DNA from: Pogonophryne albipinna
Lineage: Eukaryota; Chordata; Actinopteri; Perciformes; Artedidraconidae
Direction: 5' to 3'
Length of the DNA stretch: 64,000 nt
NCBI GenBank assembly: GCA_028583405.1
Contig: CM053260.1
Span: 19,298,813-19,362,812 of the forward strand
The position numbers and the translations under genes are program-made. The notes below the pieces were generated by a model. It worked only from the letters and a program-made list of their open reading frames with translations. It was not told the DNA's origin and ran no database searches. Positions within the stretch are counted from its first letter, which is position 1. Every line of letters starts with the position of its first letter. Below are positions 14,591 through 33,507 of the stretch, one piece after another.

Positions 14591-15250
14591 TGCCGTTGTA
14601 TGATGAGACCAGCGAGCCTAAATATCATATATACGTGAAATAAGTTATTTAGAGACTATGGGTGGCGAGGATAAATGTAATAAAGGGATCTACAAACATT
14701 ACATTGGTGACATACAGTGAGATGGTGCAGGAATGCGCTTAGGGCCCGCTTTCCAGACAGTTTCTGTGGGGTGACGCATTCTGAGGTGAGGCAGAGCTCA
14801 TCTGTGCCTCACCTCACCCCACAGTAACTGGCTTGAGCGCGCTCACAAAATAAGTGCCCGCACTAAATTAGTGCCTGTGCTCCAGCAAGTTACTGTGGGC
14901 TTCTGTGAGGCAGAGCTCGTCCCTGCCTCACTTCTCAATCTCATCGCTCCCTGTAGTTGTAGCGGAGCTCGGCAAATTAGCCGATTTTTACTATAAAAAG
15001 CGATTGGAATCATACAGAAATCACATTTACAACACAGATCAGTGGACACATTTTATTATTATTTGTATTATTATTCTTTTTTTCCGTTACATTGGAGAAT
15101 GACAAGTGAGCCTCTGCCTCACCTGCCTCCCCTGACCGCACGTCGCTGCTACATACATACAAGTTGGCAGGCATTTGCTTATTTACATGTACAGAATATG
15201 TTTTGTAAGGTAGAGTAGACAATAAGTACAATAAAACGTCTTTATTCGAT

Positions 15251-15283
15251 GGCATGTTTAAGCTTCTAAAGCTTAAACATGCC
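15251..15283. repeat. Perfect palindrome, 15-bp arms
   Basis: Arms 15251-15265 (GGCATGTTTAAGCTT) and 15269-15283 are exact reverse complements with a 3-nt loop. The palindrome directly abuts a second, larger one and lies about 100 bp beyond the 3' end of the hAT-like element. Confidence 0.95.
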
Positions 15284-15361
15284 AGTGAAGCAAAATGTCT
15301 TTGTTAACTTCACAAACTATTGCAATAGTTTGTGAAGTTAACAAAGACCTTTTGCTTCACT
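15284..15361. repeat. Near-perfect palindrome, 39-bp arms, no loop
   Basis: Left arm 15284-15322 starts AGTGAAGCAAAATGTC. Right arm 15323-15361 is its reverse complement with one mismatch and no spacer. Such loopless palindromes can extrude cruciforms and are usually unstable. It may be a foldback MITE or the product of a hairpin-mediated repair event. No duplication is evident around it. Confidence 0.93.
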
Positions 15362-16454
15362 TACACTCTCACTACCAATATCATGTTGTGTGCCCTAAAT
15401 TGTAATGGCAAACACCAAATACTATATATACTCTATTCACTAAGAGGTCAGCACCCCGGTGTCCCCTGACCCTTCACTTCCCACACTACGTAGCCTCTTA
15501 CAATCGTTAAAGTGTTACCCTTGAATTAAGTTCATACACTTTCCCTTTCCTTATATATATGTTATGCTAGTGAAAATGATGCTGTAACATTGCTGCAACA
15601 TAATTTAACAGTTGTGAAAAAATAGCATGCACTTTTAATTGCTTGTAATTAATATAGTAGTAAGTAGCACCCTACATTTTAAAAAATACACTGCCCAATC
15701 ATTCTTATGATTTTACTATAGCAGTATATATTTATTAGATCATGTATGTGCTATATATGTGTTTATGTGTGAGGTTTAATAGGTCCATTGATCATTTGTA
15801 ATGAAAAAAGAAAGATGTATCCTATCTTATTATCATATAGTCAGTTTGCGGTTCTGTTTGCGGCAACCTCTCCCGCAAAGCCCACATCAGAAACATTTTC
15901 TGTAATATGAAATCTGTTGTTCGACAGTTGGCTGATGATGAAACATTAAAACGTTCACACTGAAATAGAAAACTTCTACAGCCTGCTTCCTTCTCCATTG
16001 CCCCGTGTTTCCAGCAAAGATGACATGAAATATTAATGTTGCAGACACTAGATGGCAAACTAGACATTTCCTCTTAGTGAGATTATTGCACTAGGTAAAT
16101 AAGTCATGGCAGGAGTTCAGATATTTGAGCTCCGTCACATCTCACATCACAAGTATGATGAGCTGGTTCATCTCCTATTCTAACAGCAGTGTAATTTAGG
16201 TTCTTATGAAAAAACATGCAAGAGTTACAAATTCTATTTGGAAACAAAATAAAGGGAAATAAAGCAACTTTTTAAATAGAGTATAATCTGGCAGTGCAGA
16301 CAGCAAATATTTCCACAGCTGCCCAAATCTTTTCTCTGCTTTTGCATCTTCAAGCTGATGTGTCTTCCTGTTTTTTTGGCGCATCTCACAGAGAATTCAG
16401 GTTGGTACCATCTCACACACTGGCCATGGTGTGCCAACACTTCTGTTGGCCGTA

Positions 16455-16456
<2 letters not shown>
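15362..16456. other. No gene recognised
   Basis: AT-rich unique-looking DNA with short TATATA runs near 15550 and 15730-15760. Frames are under 85 residues. Nothing resembling an RNA gene or mobile element was seen. Confidence 0.55.
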
Positions 16457-18468
<2,012 letters not shown>

Positions 18469-18568
18469 TTAAAGGTGGGGTAGGTAAGTTTGAGAAACCG
18501 GCTCGAGATACACTTTTTGTTATATTCCATGGAATGCTCTTAACATCCCGATAGCAATGAATATCTTA

Positions 18569-19103
18569 TAATAATAATAATAATACATTTTATTTCAAAT
18601 GTTTCCAGGTGCTCAAAGACGCTTTACAGGGGTTTGATAAAACATGATAAAATAGAATAAAGAATACAAATAAAAAATAAATAAATATTAAAACAGCAAC
18701 ACAGCATAATTTACAAATTAAAAGCCAGTCTGAAGAGGTGTGTTTTGGTCAGTGTTTTGAAAGTGGGAGGGTCGGTGCAGTCTCTGATGTGTTGTGGAAG
18801 GGAGTTCCAGAGGGTGGGGGCAGCGATGGAGAAGGCTCTGTCCCCCCAGGTTCGAAGCTTGGTTCGTGTGGGGATAGAGAGGAGGTTCGCTTCTGATGAA
18901 CGAAGGCTGCGGGAGGGGGTGTAGTGGTGGATCAGGTCGGTGAGGTAGAGGGGGGCCTGGTTATTGAGAACTTTGTGTGTTAGCAGAAGGATTTTGAAGT
19001 GTATTCGTTGATGGACAGGGAGCCAGTGCAGGTTTTGAAGGACGGGGGTGATGTGGTCTCTGGAGCGGGTGTGGGTGAGGAGGCGGGCAGCGCAGTTTAT
19101 TTA
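18569..19103 (-). mobile_element. L2-type LINE 3' end, minus strand, inside the MITE
   Basis: A 535-bp 5'-truncated LINE flanked by an exact 10-bp duplication, GAATATCTTA (18559-18568 and 19104-19113). The 3' tail is a TTA-repeat run (plus strand 18569-18583). The sequence encodes the L2 RT C-terminal region. Copy 1 of the MITE shows the interrupted site without insertion, confirming the boundaries. It is a different lineage from the LINE at 1930, with a different tail and lower protein similarity. Confidence 0.9.
18711..19098 (-). pseudogene. L2 LINE ORF2 C-terminal fragment
   Basis: Translated on the minus strand, the fragment has no start codon but stays open to a TAA at 18711-18713. It shows the family blocks DHITPVLQNLHWLPVHQRI, FKILLLTHKVLN, TPSRSLRSSE, APTLWNSLPQH and THLFRLAF. 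These correspond to the region downstream of the RT catalytic core. The fragment is 5'-truncated by the retrotransposition itself and cannot be functional. Confidence 0.85.
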
Positions 19104-19403
19104 GAATATCTTAAGTGCTTTGACAAAAAATCCATAAAAAAACGTCATCAGTGGAAGCCGTAGTACTGTAAAAAGCACGACCAATCATTTTAGCCGGCCC
19201 GGCTAAAATAACTGGATGGCCGACCTGCCTGTCAGCCTTCCATCTCTGCACAAACTTATCTCGTGCCCTCATTGGTCATGTGCGCGTTCGTGTGTGTTGG
19301 AGGAGGGGCTCTGTAAGGAAGTGGCAGATCTTTCCCGGTTGTGTATTTTCAAATTCTAGTGCACTCGAGCTGGTTTGTCCAAAATTACCTAGCCCACCTT
19401 TAA

Positions 19404-20801
19404 AGCAACAATACAGCCTTAATATTGCTACACATGCTAGCCATAAACAGTGATTCACTATTGTAAAGCTCTGTATGTCAATCCAGTCAGACTAGGCTGG
19501 CCAAACGCCAACAAGGGCGAAGTGAATGTCCCAGGAGGTAATAGGGAGAGCCCAGTAGGGAGCCAAACTAATCCAGCTAGAACGTATGCTCTAGCAGCAT
19601 GATCCTGCCTTGTAGCATCAGTTGTTAACATTCAAGTAGTTGTTTTTGGCCCTACAGGACTAAGCAATGGATTGACAAGTGGGCTGAACTGCAGTGGTTT
19701 TAATAGTTTCATGGATGTGTTCATACTTTATTTCCACAATAGTATCAAACCCACTGGGGGAACTATATCATGCTCAGAGTATAGTGTATTATTGGTGTGT
19801 AGACAATGAGTAGTTTAGGCTGTATTTTTGAGTAGTTTTGGTATGTATCTGTTGTAATGGTCAGATAGATGCACAGTCAGTATTCATACAAATTGAATTT
19901 ATAACTGCTGATATTTTGTTATTTTTATACCTTTTTTTATTTATTTTTTTATTACTTTTAATGAAATCGACTGAACACAAATGGAGGTGATCGCTTGCCA
20001 CTTGCTTGGCCTTATAAGTGGTTAGGATACTCTATTAGAGTTTAGTTATCACCTCCACATTAAAGGGTCATGTTTTATCAATTATGTTTTCTTTTTTTAC
20101 CAAACAGTAAGCAGTTTTCGGACAAGCTTCTGTTGCTCTTCCTGTGAGCATGAACTGTATCATCTCCTGTGCCTCCGAGGGTTAATCTCCGAAAAGTCGT
20201 AATGAGTGCTTGAAACAGTGAAGATAAATGCTTTCATTAGCTAGCTAAAGGCTGGATGAATGTCCTTCTGATTAAAGTAGTACCAAAAAAGGTACATCAA
20301 AACATGCTGATTATTGGTTTACTTGATGGTTCATCTGGCATTGGAGTTGTTTGGCACATCAGAAAGAGAGGAAGGACATGTGCTTGTCCCATCTGTGGTA
20401 ACCAGTTTCTCTTTCCCCTACTCTTTTATCTCCTACCTGCTCCCACTGTTAGAAGTGTTCCTTAATCTAGCCTTGCTTGCAACCTGTCTCTGTCTCTTTC
20501 TTCCCCCGCATCTGTCTGCGTGTCCGTCTGCCAGCCCTACCTCCCGCTCTCAGTTTACCCCCCCCATCCTCCGTCATGAGGAGATGAATGGTGCTCTGTC
20601 ACTCGCCAGGCTCTTCAGAGGGCCGGCGCTCCGTATGAGGAAAGTGCCAGTCATTAACAGGAGGGGGAGGAGGGTGAGAGGCAGGATGAAAAATGAGTTC
20701 ATTTACGGGCAAGTCCTGTGAGCCGCGTAACGTCAGCAGCAGCAGCAACCCCCCTTCACCTTCTCCTCCCCTCTTTCTTCAAATCACTTTCTAGGTGCCC
20801 A
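19404..20801. other. No gene recognised
   Basis: Unique-looking DNA, pyrimidine-rich near 20480-20570 with a CCCCCC run. A 135-residue plus frame at 20314-20721 has no recognisable domain and reads through low-complexity Ser/Pro sequence. Confidence 0.5.
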
Positions 20802-26517
<5,716 letters not shown>

Positions 26518-26640
26518 TCATGCAAAGCTAAGCTAACTGGCTGTTAGCTTCATGTTTACGGCACACCCGTGGCAGTGGTATCAATCTCATTGATCTCTAA
26601 CTTCTCAACGCTAATGTTCGTCTTTCCGTAACTCTAACCA
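26518..26640. repeat. Probable old interspersed repeat
   Basis: AAGCTAAGCTAACTGGCTG followed by GTTAGCTTCATGTTTACGG and GTGGTATCAATCTCATTGATC resembles a dispersed fish repeat I recall. No ends or target duplication are defined, and there is no second copy in this window. The class is unknown. Confidence 0.4.
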
Positions 26641-26758
26641 TACTGTACCATGCACATCTGTAGAAAGAAAAGATACATTAGAAAATATCATTGTCTGGTT
26701 TAATCAACAAAATATTTGTAGAAACATTTACCAAAACCACATCTTTCCCTGACATTAA

Positions 26759-27040
26759 AGGTGGGGTATGTAATTTATTTCAGAAACACTTTTTGTTATA
26801 TTCCATGGAATACTCTTAACATCCCGATAGCAATGAATATATTAAATGCTTTGACAATAAATACATTAAAAAAAAAATATTTGTGGAAGCCGTAGCACTG
26901 TAAAAAGCACGACCAATCATTTGAGCCGGCCTGCCTGTCAGCCTTCCATCTGTGCACAAACTTATCTCGTGCCCTCATTGGTCATGTGCGCGTTCGTGTG
27001 TGTTGTAGGAGGGGCTCTGTAAGGAAGTCTGAAGGAAGAG
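26759..27040. mobile_element. TTAA-target MITE, family 1 copy 3, truncated
   Basis: Preceded by TTAA (26755-26758). It is collinear with copy 2 from AGGTGGGGTATGTAA through the ATTCCATGGAAT, GTGCACAAACTTATCTCGTG and GTGTTGTAGGAGGGGCTCTG blocks. It lacks the second half of the central palindrome and loses its right end near 27030-27040, where the GGCCCA element begins. The missing end does not reappear beyond that element, so this is truncation and not a clean nested insertion. Confidence 0.8.
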
Positions 27041-27042
27041 GC

Positions 27043-28818
27043 AGGCCCAATCCCAAACCACTCCCTCGACCCTACCCCTCCGTGGGCCCTTCTCACTTCG
27101 GTTAAATTGATTCCTTGCGTCCCTCACTTGCGTCGTTTCCCTGTGACTAGTCCCTCCCACCAGGGAAGCATGGAGAGACGCAAGGAAACCACGAGAAGCA
27201 GGGAAATGAGTTTTAAGAGCAATGGGACGTCCTTTCCTCCGGAGCGTCACGTGAAGCGACGTCCGTTTGTGATGACGCTGCACAGCTGATCGTCTGACAG
27301 CAGTCAGCTCTGTCCCCGTTATTTCCACACACACCCCCGCCTCTGTTAGTACACATTTACTGACACAAACATTTGTATCATCTGTTGTAGACCCAAATAC
27401 ATTAAATAAAATAAGAACTAATTCTCAAAAAAGATAAACGCCATTCTTAAAATGTATAAACGAACATTAGTTGGATTAATATTGATTAGAGTGCACAAAA
27501 TAAATAAAATAATTGAGAGAAGAAAAAGAGATATATTATCTATCAAAACCCAGTTTAACATTCATTGGATTGCACACTTTGTTTGTTTGTGTGGATATGT
27601 AGCAAATTAACATTTTAATAGCACTTAATGACTGACTGAATGTAAATGACAATAAATGAAAATGTAAAACGAAAAAAGCGATCATGAAAATGTTTCCAAA
27701 AAATGAATAAAATGATTTTTGACCACTTTGTTGTTCAGATATATCACATATTTGTAACTAAATGATACATTAATTGAAACAAAACACAGTATAAACTGAG
27801 GAGTGACTCCCGTGAGGTTCATGTATTTTCTTCACTCCATTGGGAAACTGCTCTCATGTCAAGAAGCATCAGATCAGTGCATGCGCTGCATCGTCCAATC
27901 AGTGAGCGATACACAGTAAGGGGGCGGGGCGAGTGTCTGAGGATTTCATCGAAGGATGGTCTGGTGGTTCCTCGATTATAGCTCCTCCATTATCGCTCCT
28001 CGCTCCTTGCTCCTCGGTCCTCCGGCAAAAATAAGGCCATTGGGACGCTACTCAAGATGGCGCAGACAAATCAACTTCCGGTGAGACCGAGACCGAGGAA
28101 ATGAAAAATAAGAGAAGTGAGAAGGGCCCCGTGACAGAGTGAACTCCGTCTGTAGCCACAGCACACTCGCAGCTCAACGAGGTGTCAGATGGAGGGAGTA
28201 AATACAGCAGCAAGCTTTGGGACAAACTCCCCTCTCTCCGGCAGAAACAGGAAATGCCGTAACTGTATGTAACAACGGTTTCAAATCAGCATCTCTTAGA
28301 CAAAAAGTTTAAATTAATAACTAAAATAAAAGTCCAAACATCTTTCATTGTGTTTCAAAGCTCTTTTAGTTTTAAACCTGATGTTTATAAGCGTCTTAGT
28401 TTTTGCAACGGTCTGTAAATATACACAACTTTATAATAAAATGCACAATTTTACCTTTTTCTAGACTAAACACAGGTATGATCCTAAGTTAAAAACATAA
28501 GGTTATCATGAGGTTGTTAACATTGTAGTTTATCAGTGGATGTTTGCTGGAACTACTTTTTAACAGCTTGTTTCCCGACGGACACACACAGCGTGACTCC
28601 GGTCAGGTAGAGACCGGTCTCAAGTCAGCATCGCTGCAGACTCGCTGTTTGAGGGCTTGATAGCCCACTCCTCCTCCACACCGCTCCACACTCATTGCTT
28701 TGGAACAGCCCTCAATATGGCGGACCCTCCGCGTGAACGCGCAAACGGAGGGGTAGGGTGTAGGGGTAGGGTGTAGGGTGTAGGGGTAGGGTGTAGGGGG
28801 CGGTTTGGGAATGGGCCT
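27043..28818. mobile_element. Non-autonomous DNA element with GGCCCA termini
   Basis: The left end AGGCCCAATCCCAAACCACT and the reverse complement of the right end, AGGCCCATTCCCAAACCGCC, form an inverted repeat of about 40 bp that continues into ACCCTACCCCT-rich sequence. An internal inverted pair (27081-27098 and 28115-28133, around GGGCCCTTCTCACTT) suggests a composite of related elements. No exact target duplication was found and no transposase frame is present. The superfamily is undetermined. Confidence 0.6.
28748..28800. repeat. GTAGGG-type minisatellite in the element end
   Basis: Alternating GGGTAGGGTGTAGGGG units, telomere-like but not TTAGGG. They expand the ACCCTACCCC motif of the element's terminal repeat, which is present only once or twice at the left end. 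Confidence 0.85.
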
Positions 28819-31140
28819 TAGTTTCCTTTATGTTGGACTCTCTGTGTCTCGTTTTTTCTAGAGTTGAGCACTGTTGGTTTGCAACTGGAGACCAGCTGTG
28901 TCTCAAAGTTGAAATCATGCTCCTTTTCAATACCCTTCTTGAAGGAATCAACTGATTGTATCAGAGATCTACATTTGTATGTAAAATGTGGTGTTACAAA
29001 CTCTGGCTCTTAGCCTAAACACAGTTGTTAAGCTGATGTTTCCTCATTCAAAGTGATGTTCAAAGAAAAAACAACATAATTGCCCATTTATGATATGCCT
29101 CCGATCCTAACCACACTCCCTCCTTCCTGTTGAGAACACCTGGCAGTGAGTGATACAGTAAAGCAATAGGCTGCAGGAGAAAAGCCTCATTGTCACCTTT
29201 TCTTGTTTGTATCCTCTTTCCCACCAGGACGACCCATTAATAATTACATGCAAACTCCCTCTGGCTTAAAATCTTTCTGGCTCTCTCTTTCCTTCCTCAC
29301 TTTCCGTCTCTCCTTTGATTTTCTCTCCTCTGCATGTCAACACAGTCAGGTCCCTTGGCACCGACAGAGCTATCCGCTGTCGCATCCTCCCTCCCTCTGC
29401 CCTGTCCCATTACAATGACAATAACAGATAAGAATATGTATTATGTTGGCTCACCACTCCCCGTTCCTCCAAACATCTCTCAGGGGAGCGGCTCCTCACT
29501 ATCACCCTCAAAAGCCTCATTCAGTTAACAGAAAAAACACATCCACTCCTGGCCTTGATGCTTTCCTTTATCAGCCCAATGAAAGGAGAGCCAGAGCATG
29601 AAGGCGTCTCATCTCCCCGGCTCCTTTTCTTCTCGCACAACTCTCCCTCCCCACTTTTAATTTTCATCTCTCTTTTCCCACTCATTTCAGAAAAGGGGGA
29701 AGGAAAAGAAGCAGGGAGGGAGGGTGAGCAAATGAGAGTGGGACGCTGGCTTGTGATAACTGCCATGCAGAATGGACATCTCCCTTGTTTATTGGCTTTT
29801 GAAATTCAATCCATTGTCTGGGACGGGAAGTGATAAAGGGAGTGGAAATACAGACGCTCTTATCATGCCAGCTCAGTGAAAGGAACTTTTTTTCCCTCCT
29901 CCAGATGCCTCCGTTTGTTGTGGGCTACGTTTGTTGTGCGCGCATCGCCACATCCGAATAATGGTTTCTGAAAAATGCATTCATTCAGCTGATTATTTGG
30001 ACCCGGCTATGCCACTTACTATTGTGCCGCATCGTTGTGTGTAGTCATCACATTTAGAGGAGGCACACAATTGAGAGTGGTCACACTTGTTTCATAGGCT
30101 TTTCCCTGGACATGTCATATTTAAAGGTTGAAAATGCTCTTGTTCCAAAGATACGGAGTATGTAGCACAGTCTGAGTATTGTGGCCGCTCTGTGGACCGC
30201 ACTGACCTTTTAGAGCTTTTATAGTTTTGAGTTAAATGGACGCATCATGTCATTGAAGTCTGCGTTCATATCAGTTGACTTTTATTATGAGCTGCACCAA
30301 TTTGGATGTTACTTTCATCAGACAGTAGCTTTTGTTCAGGTCAGTTAGATATCACATGTTCACCATAATAGCTTTTTCTGACTAATTTGCATTGCAAGTT
30401 CTGTCTTTGATGCACAAAAGGGAAATGACATTATCGACAATGGTGAAAAGGTGAAAAGTCACAAGAACAACCTTTATAAGTGATTCATCGTATATGTGTG
30501 TACACCTATGGTGTACACACATATACGAATTGTCTGCTGCTGGAATGACAAAGCCAGAAAAAACTGAATATTTATGTTGTGCAGAGTTCATTTCGTTACT
30601 GACAACTATGACTGTTTATTCCTACAACAACTTATATTTCCATGACAAGGACAAGAGGATACAACACCAACTGTGATGTCAACATTCAATATCATTGACG
30701 AAATAGGACAATCTAAAATGTTACTGAAATAAAAACCTTTCAAAATCTCTCCTTATTTTAGTAATCAAAATAGGGTTTGGTGATTTTGTTTTGTTGTTGT
30801 TCAATGCCTCTGTTTACTTTACTGTATCAGTATTACATCATCAGCACACAATGAGCTCAGTCTCTCTGCGCTGTAACCACACATGGCAGGTCACATTTAC
30901 CTCTAAGTTTACTTTAACTAAACTTGTGCTCACCTGCTTTATCGGATTACTGTTAGGAAAATGCACCTAAAAAGTCAACTGTAGGCATGAATTTACTTGT
31001 ATTGCAGTCGGTAAATTACATACAAATACAGAATGGTAGAGATAGGGAACCAAGAAAGTTTAGCACTAACAGTTAATCTGCTAATTGGCCGAACACCGTT
31101 TGCTGTGTGAGCTACTGTTAAGGTGTTGTAAAGTGAAATG
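28819..31140. other. No gene recognised
   Basis: Mostly unique-looking DNA, with pyrimidine-rich tracts at 29280-29330 and 29600-29690. The only structured element seen is the hairpin at 30488-30528. Frames are at most about 92 residues and without recognisable domains. Confidence 0.5.
30488..30528. repeat. Perfect hairpin, 19-bp arms
   Basis: Arm 30488-30506 (TCGTATATGTGTGTACACC) and its exact reverse complement at 30510-30528 surround a 3-nt TAT loop. No flanking T-run, duplication or relation to a known element was seen. Confidence 0.95.
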
Positions 31141-31344
31141 ATTGATATTGATATACTTTATTAATCCCCGTGGGGAAATTGTTTCTCTGCATTTGACCCA
31201 TCCTAGTGTTAGGAGCAGTGTGCTGCCATTTTGAACAGCGCCTGGGGAGCAGTTAGGGAACGGTGCCTTGGCCTTGCCGGGACTTGAACTGGTGACCTTC
31301 CAGTTGCCAAGCCAAGTGCCTAATGACTTCGCCACCACCGCCCC
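31141..31344 (-). mobile_element. tRNA-derived SINE, minus strand
   Basis: On the minus strand a tRNA-like head carries an A-box-like TGGCGAAGTCA (plus 31324-31334) and a B-box-like GGTCACCAGTTCAAGTCCC (plus 31279-31297). A body follows, ending in GGGGATTAATAAAGTATATC and an ATCAAT-type tail. The short direct repeat AAATG at 31136-31140 and 31345-31349 may be the target duplication. The boxes are inherited pol III promoter parts. The copy looks intact in length but activity cannot be judged. Confidence 0.75.
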
Positions 31345-31382
31345 AAATGTAAGAATGTTTAATGGACACATTTCAGTAAGTA

Positions 31383-31840
31383 TCAATCAATCAATCAATC
31401 AATGTTTATTTATATAGCCCACTATCACAAATGTTACATTTGTCTCAGTGGACAGTTTGTACAGAATATCAGTATGACAATACGACACCCTCTGTCCTTA
31501 GACCCTCACATCGTACAAGGAAAAACTTCCGAAGAAAACCCACAGTTTTAAAGGGAAAAATGGGAGAAACCTCAGGGAGAGCAACAGAGGAGGGATCCCT
31601 CTCCGAAGACGGACAGACGTGCAATAGATGCCGTGTGTAAATTGAAAAGATAATACATTTGCAACATAGGTAGTCCAAATGTTTGGAAATGCATGTGTGT
31701 ATAATAGGAAGATGAATCCACGAGGATATCCATCCAGGACCTATGATCCATGACCACAGCCACGACTCAAGATCCAGGGCTCGCGATGTAGGACACAGGA
31801 CCGCAGGATCATCCATGACTCCGGATCCCAGCGTATATAG
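31383..31840 (-). mobile_element. Fish retroposon 3' region with (TTGA)n tail
   Basis: An (AATC)n run at 31383-31403 is followed by GTTTATTTATATAGCCCACT, a block that I recall as the 3' end of a common fish retroposon, read here in reverse. The block continues through CTCTGTCCTTAGACCCTCAC and CAGAGGAGGGATCCCTCTCC. No reverse-transcriptase frame is visible. The far end is estimated and no duplication was found. Confidence 0.55.
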
Positions 31841-31844
31841 ACAC

Positions 31845-33436
31845 CAAAAAGAAAGAAATTTGGGGAAGCTGGGTTAATCGGAACAGTTAAGTATTCATTA
31901 TTTTGTAGTTTCCATCATCTGGTATTTCTCCACACAGCTTCGGATATCTAGCAGGGCAACACAGACCCGCACTTTTAAAGAATCTGAAAGACAATTATAA
32001 AAGAGAGACTGTGTTTTTTTAAATCTCATTTTGATTTGTTCATTATGGACCTAATGTCATATTTAGTTTTTCTCTCATCATCGTTTTTCCCTTTGAAATG
32101 TTCTGCATGGTTCCAATTACGATTTGCCAAAACTAAATGGAAGATTACAAAATAAAGAAACACAGCAGGTTGATTAACAGGCTTAAATGTGTTTCCCTTT
32201 CTTGTGGAACATTTTATACATTTTTCAAGGACAGTTGTGATATCCGTTTCTTCACTGTTTACAATGCAAGCAGAAAAGAGAGGTTTTTTTGTTTGCCCGT
32301 GTGTCACATGATCTGTGGCTTTTCTAGTTGCAGCCTCCAGCGTTTGCAAAAGCAATCTAATCAAAGGGAAGCATTAACAAAGAGTGAACCGTTTGAGGGA
32401 TGAATTTAAGTTGAATTGTTTGAAATGTTTTCCTTTGAATCACACTGCAAAACACATGCAGTAATGGCCATAAGTGTATGGCTGCCTTTCTAAATATCAT
32501 CTTCTCTTATAAGTGATTTATTTCTTTTGTGATTTATTAGGACTGAACATCCCTCCATGTAACCAATCGCAAATGTACAGTAGAAGAAAAATGGAACTTG
32601 CTGCATGATTCAATGAAATCATATGATCTTACATCACATGCATCATATGGTATTCAGTCAGTTTTATATCTAATAGTGTATACAATATAAAAGGTACAGT
32701 AGCACATTGGTGACTTCCTGTTACACATCTATGAGTTTTACAGTATCTGATTTAGTGATGAATATTCAACCGTTCACCTGTGGGGATTAGAAACAAAAGA
32801 ACAATACACGATGCAATATTCATGAATACTTTGACATAGACACTGTGTATGTGAGTTAGGAGCCAGGACACTCAGTTTGCACGGCATTGTGGGATTTGAA
32901 AAGAGCGTAAAAGAGCCAAAAAAGACAAGTCATCAAGAGAGTTGCTAACAGTTTAAACCAAACGGGATTTAAAGTATTACGAAAAGCTTAGCTTTATTAC
33001 CTAGCCGCCTCCTCTGATTATTTTAGAAGAAAAATAGTCAAATTATGTTTTTCCCTTCCCAGTGGCTTTATTTCCATTGATGAGCAGTTTGTTAATGCTT
33101 AGCACTGATTCATAATTTAGCATTAAGTTTTGGCCCAGCTGCAGTATGCTCCCACTGCTCGCAGCAGTGTCTGAGGGATTTCAGCAGGAAGTGTCAGCTC
33201 ATTATCATTAGAATGTAGTTAGAATATCATTTACCTGTCGGATTGTTTGCCTTGCTATTCTCTAGAATGATGACCTCAAACACGAATGGGAAAATTAAAA
33301 GAATATTTTAATGCGGCACACTGGATCAAATGTTGTGACAAAACCAAAGTGTATCAGTTTCTCTAAGCCTCTCTCCATGTTACCTGCTGTTCCTCCTATG
33401 CCTGCTGTGGGGCTCTGTCGTACAGGAAATCACACC

Positions 33437-33440
<4 letters not shown>
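31845..33440. other. No gene recognised
   Basis: AT-rich unique-looking DNA. Frames are at most about 112 residues and without domains. No element ends recognised. Confidence 0.55.

Positions 33441-33504
<64 letters not shown>
33441..33504. repeat. (TC)n microsatellite, 32 units
   Basis: Uninterrupted TC run of 64 bp, followed by pyrimidine-rich sequence to about 33550. It is the only long TC array; the others in the window are TG/CA. Confidence 0.98.

Positions 33505-33507
<3 letters not shown>

Larger units (their letters stand above)
13784..15148 (-). mobile_element. hAT-like element with a nested TTAA MITE
   Basis: The left end starts CAGTGACGTGCGGTGAGG and the right end, reverse-complemented, starts CAGCGACGTGCGGTCAGG. 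An exact 8-bp duplication, CTACATAC, flanks it (13776-13783 and 15149-15156). Both features fit hAT. The element is 1365 bp, of which 347 bp is a MITE plus its duplicated TTAA. Subterminal GTGAGGCAGAGCTC-type motifs recur near 14780 and 14905. A short minus-strand exon-like frame is present (see 14370-14590), but no transposase core. Confidence 0.82.
18473..19399. mobile_element. TTAA-target MITE, family 1 copy 2, split by a LINE
   Basis: Flanking TTAA at 18469-18472 and 19400-19403, with ends AGGTGGGGTAGGTAAG and, reverse-complemented, AGGTGGGCTAGGTAA. Outside the LINE insertion its sequence is collinear with the reverse complement of copy 1, including the ATTCCATGGAAT segment and the ATTTTAGCCGGCCC near-palindrome. 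Without the LINE and one copy of its duplication it would be about 382 bp. Confidence 0.85.

Noticed and set aside
20314..20721. 135-residue plus-strand frame
   Set aside because: Passes through pyrimidine-rich low complexity; no similarity recognised.
31279..31297. B-box-like sequence as a possible tRNA gene, also at 52923-52941
   Set aside because: The tRNA cloverleaf is incomplete and each head is followed by a SINE body and tail; these are tRNA-derived SINEs.
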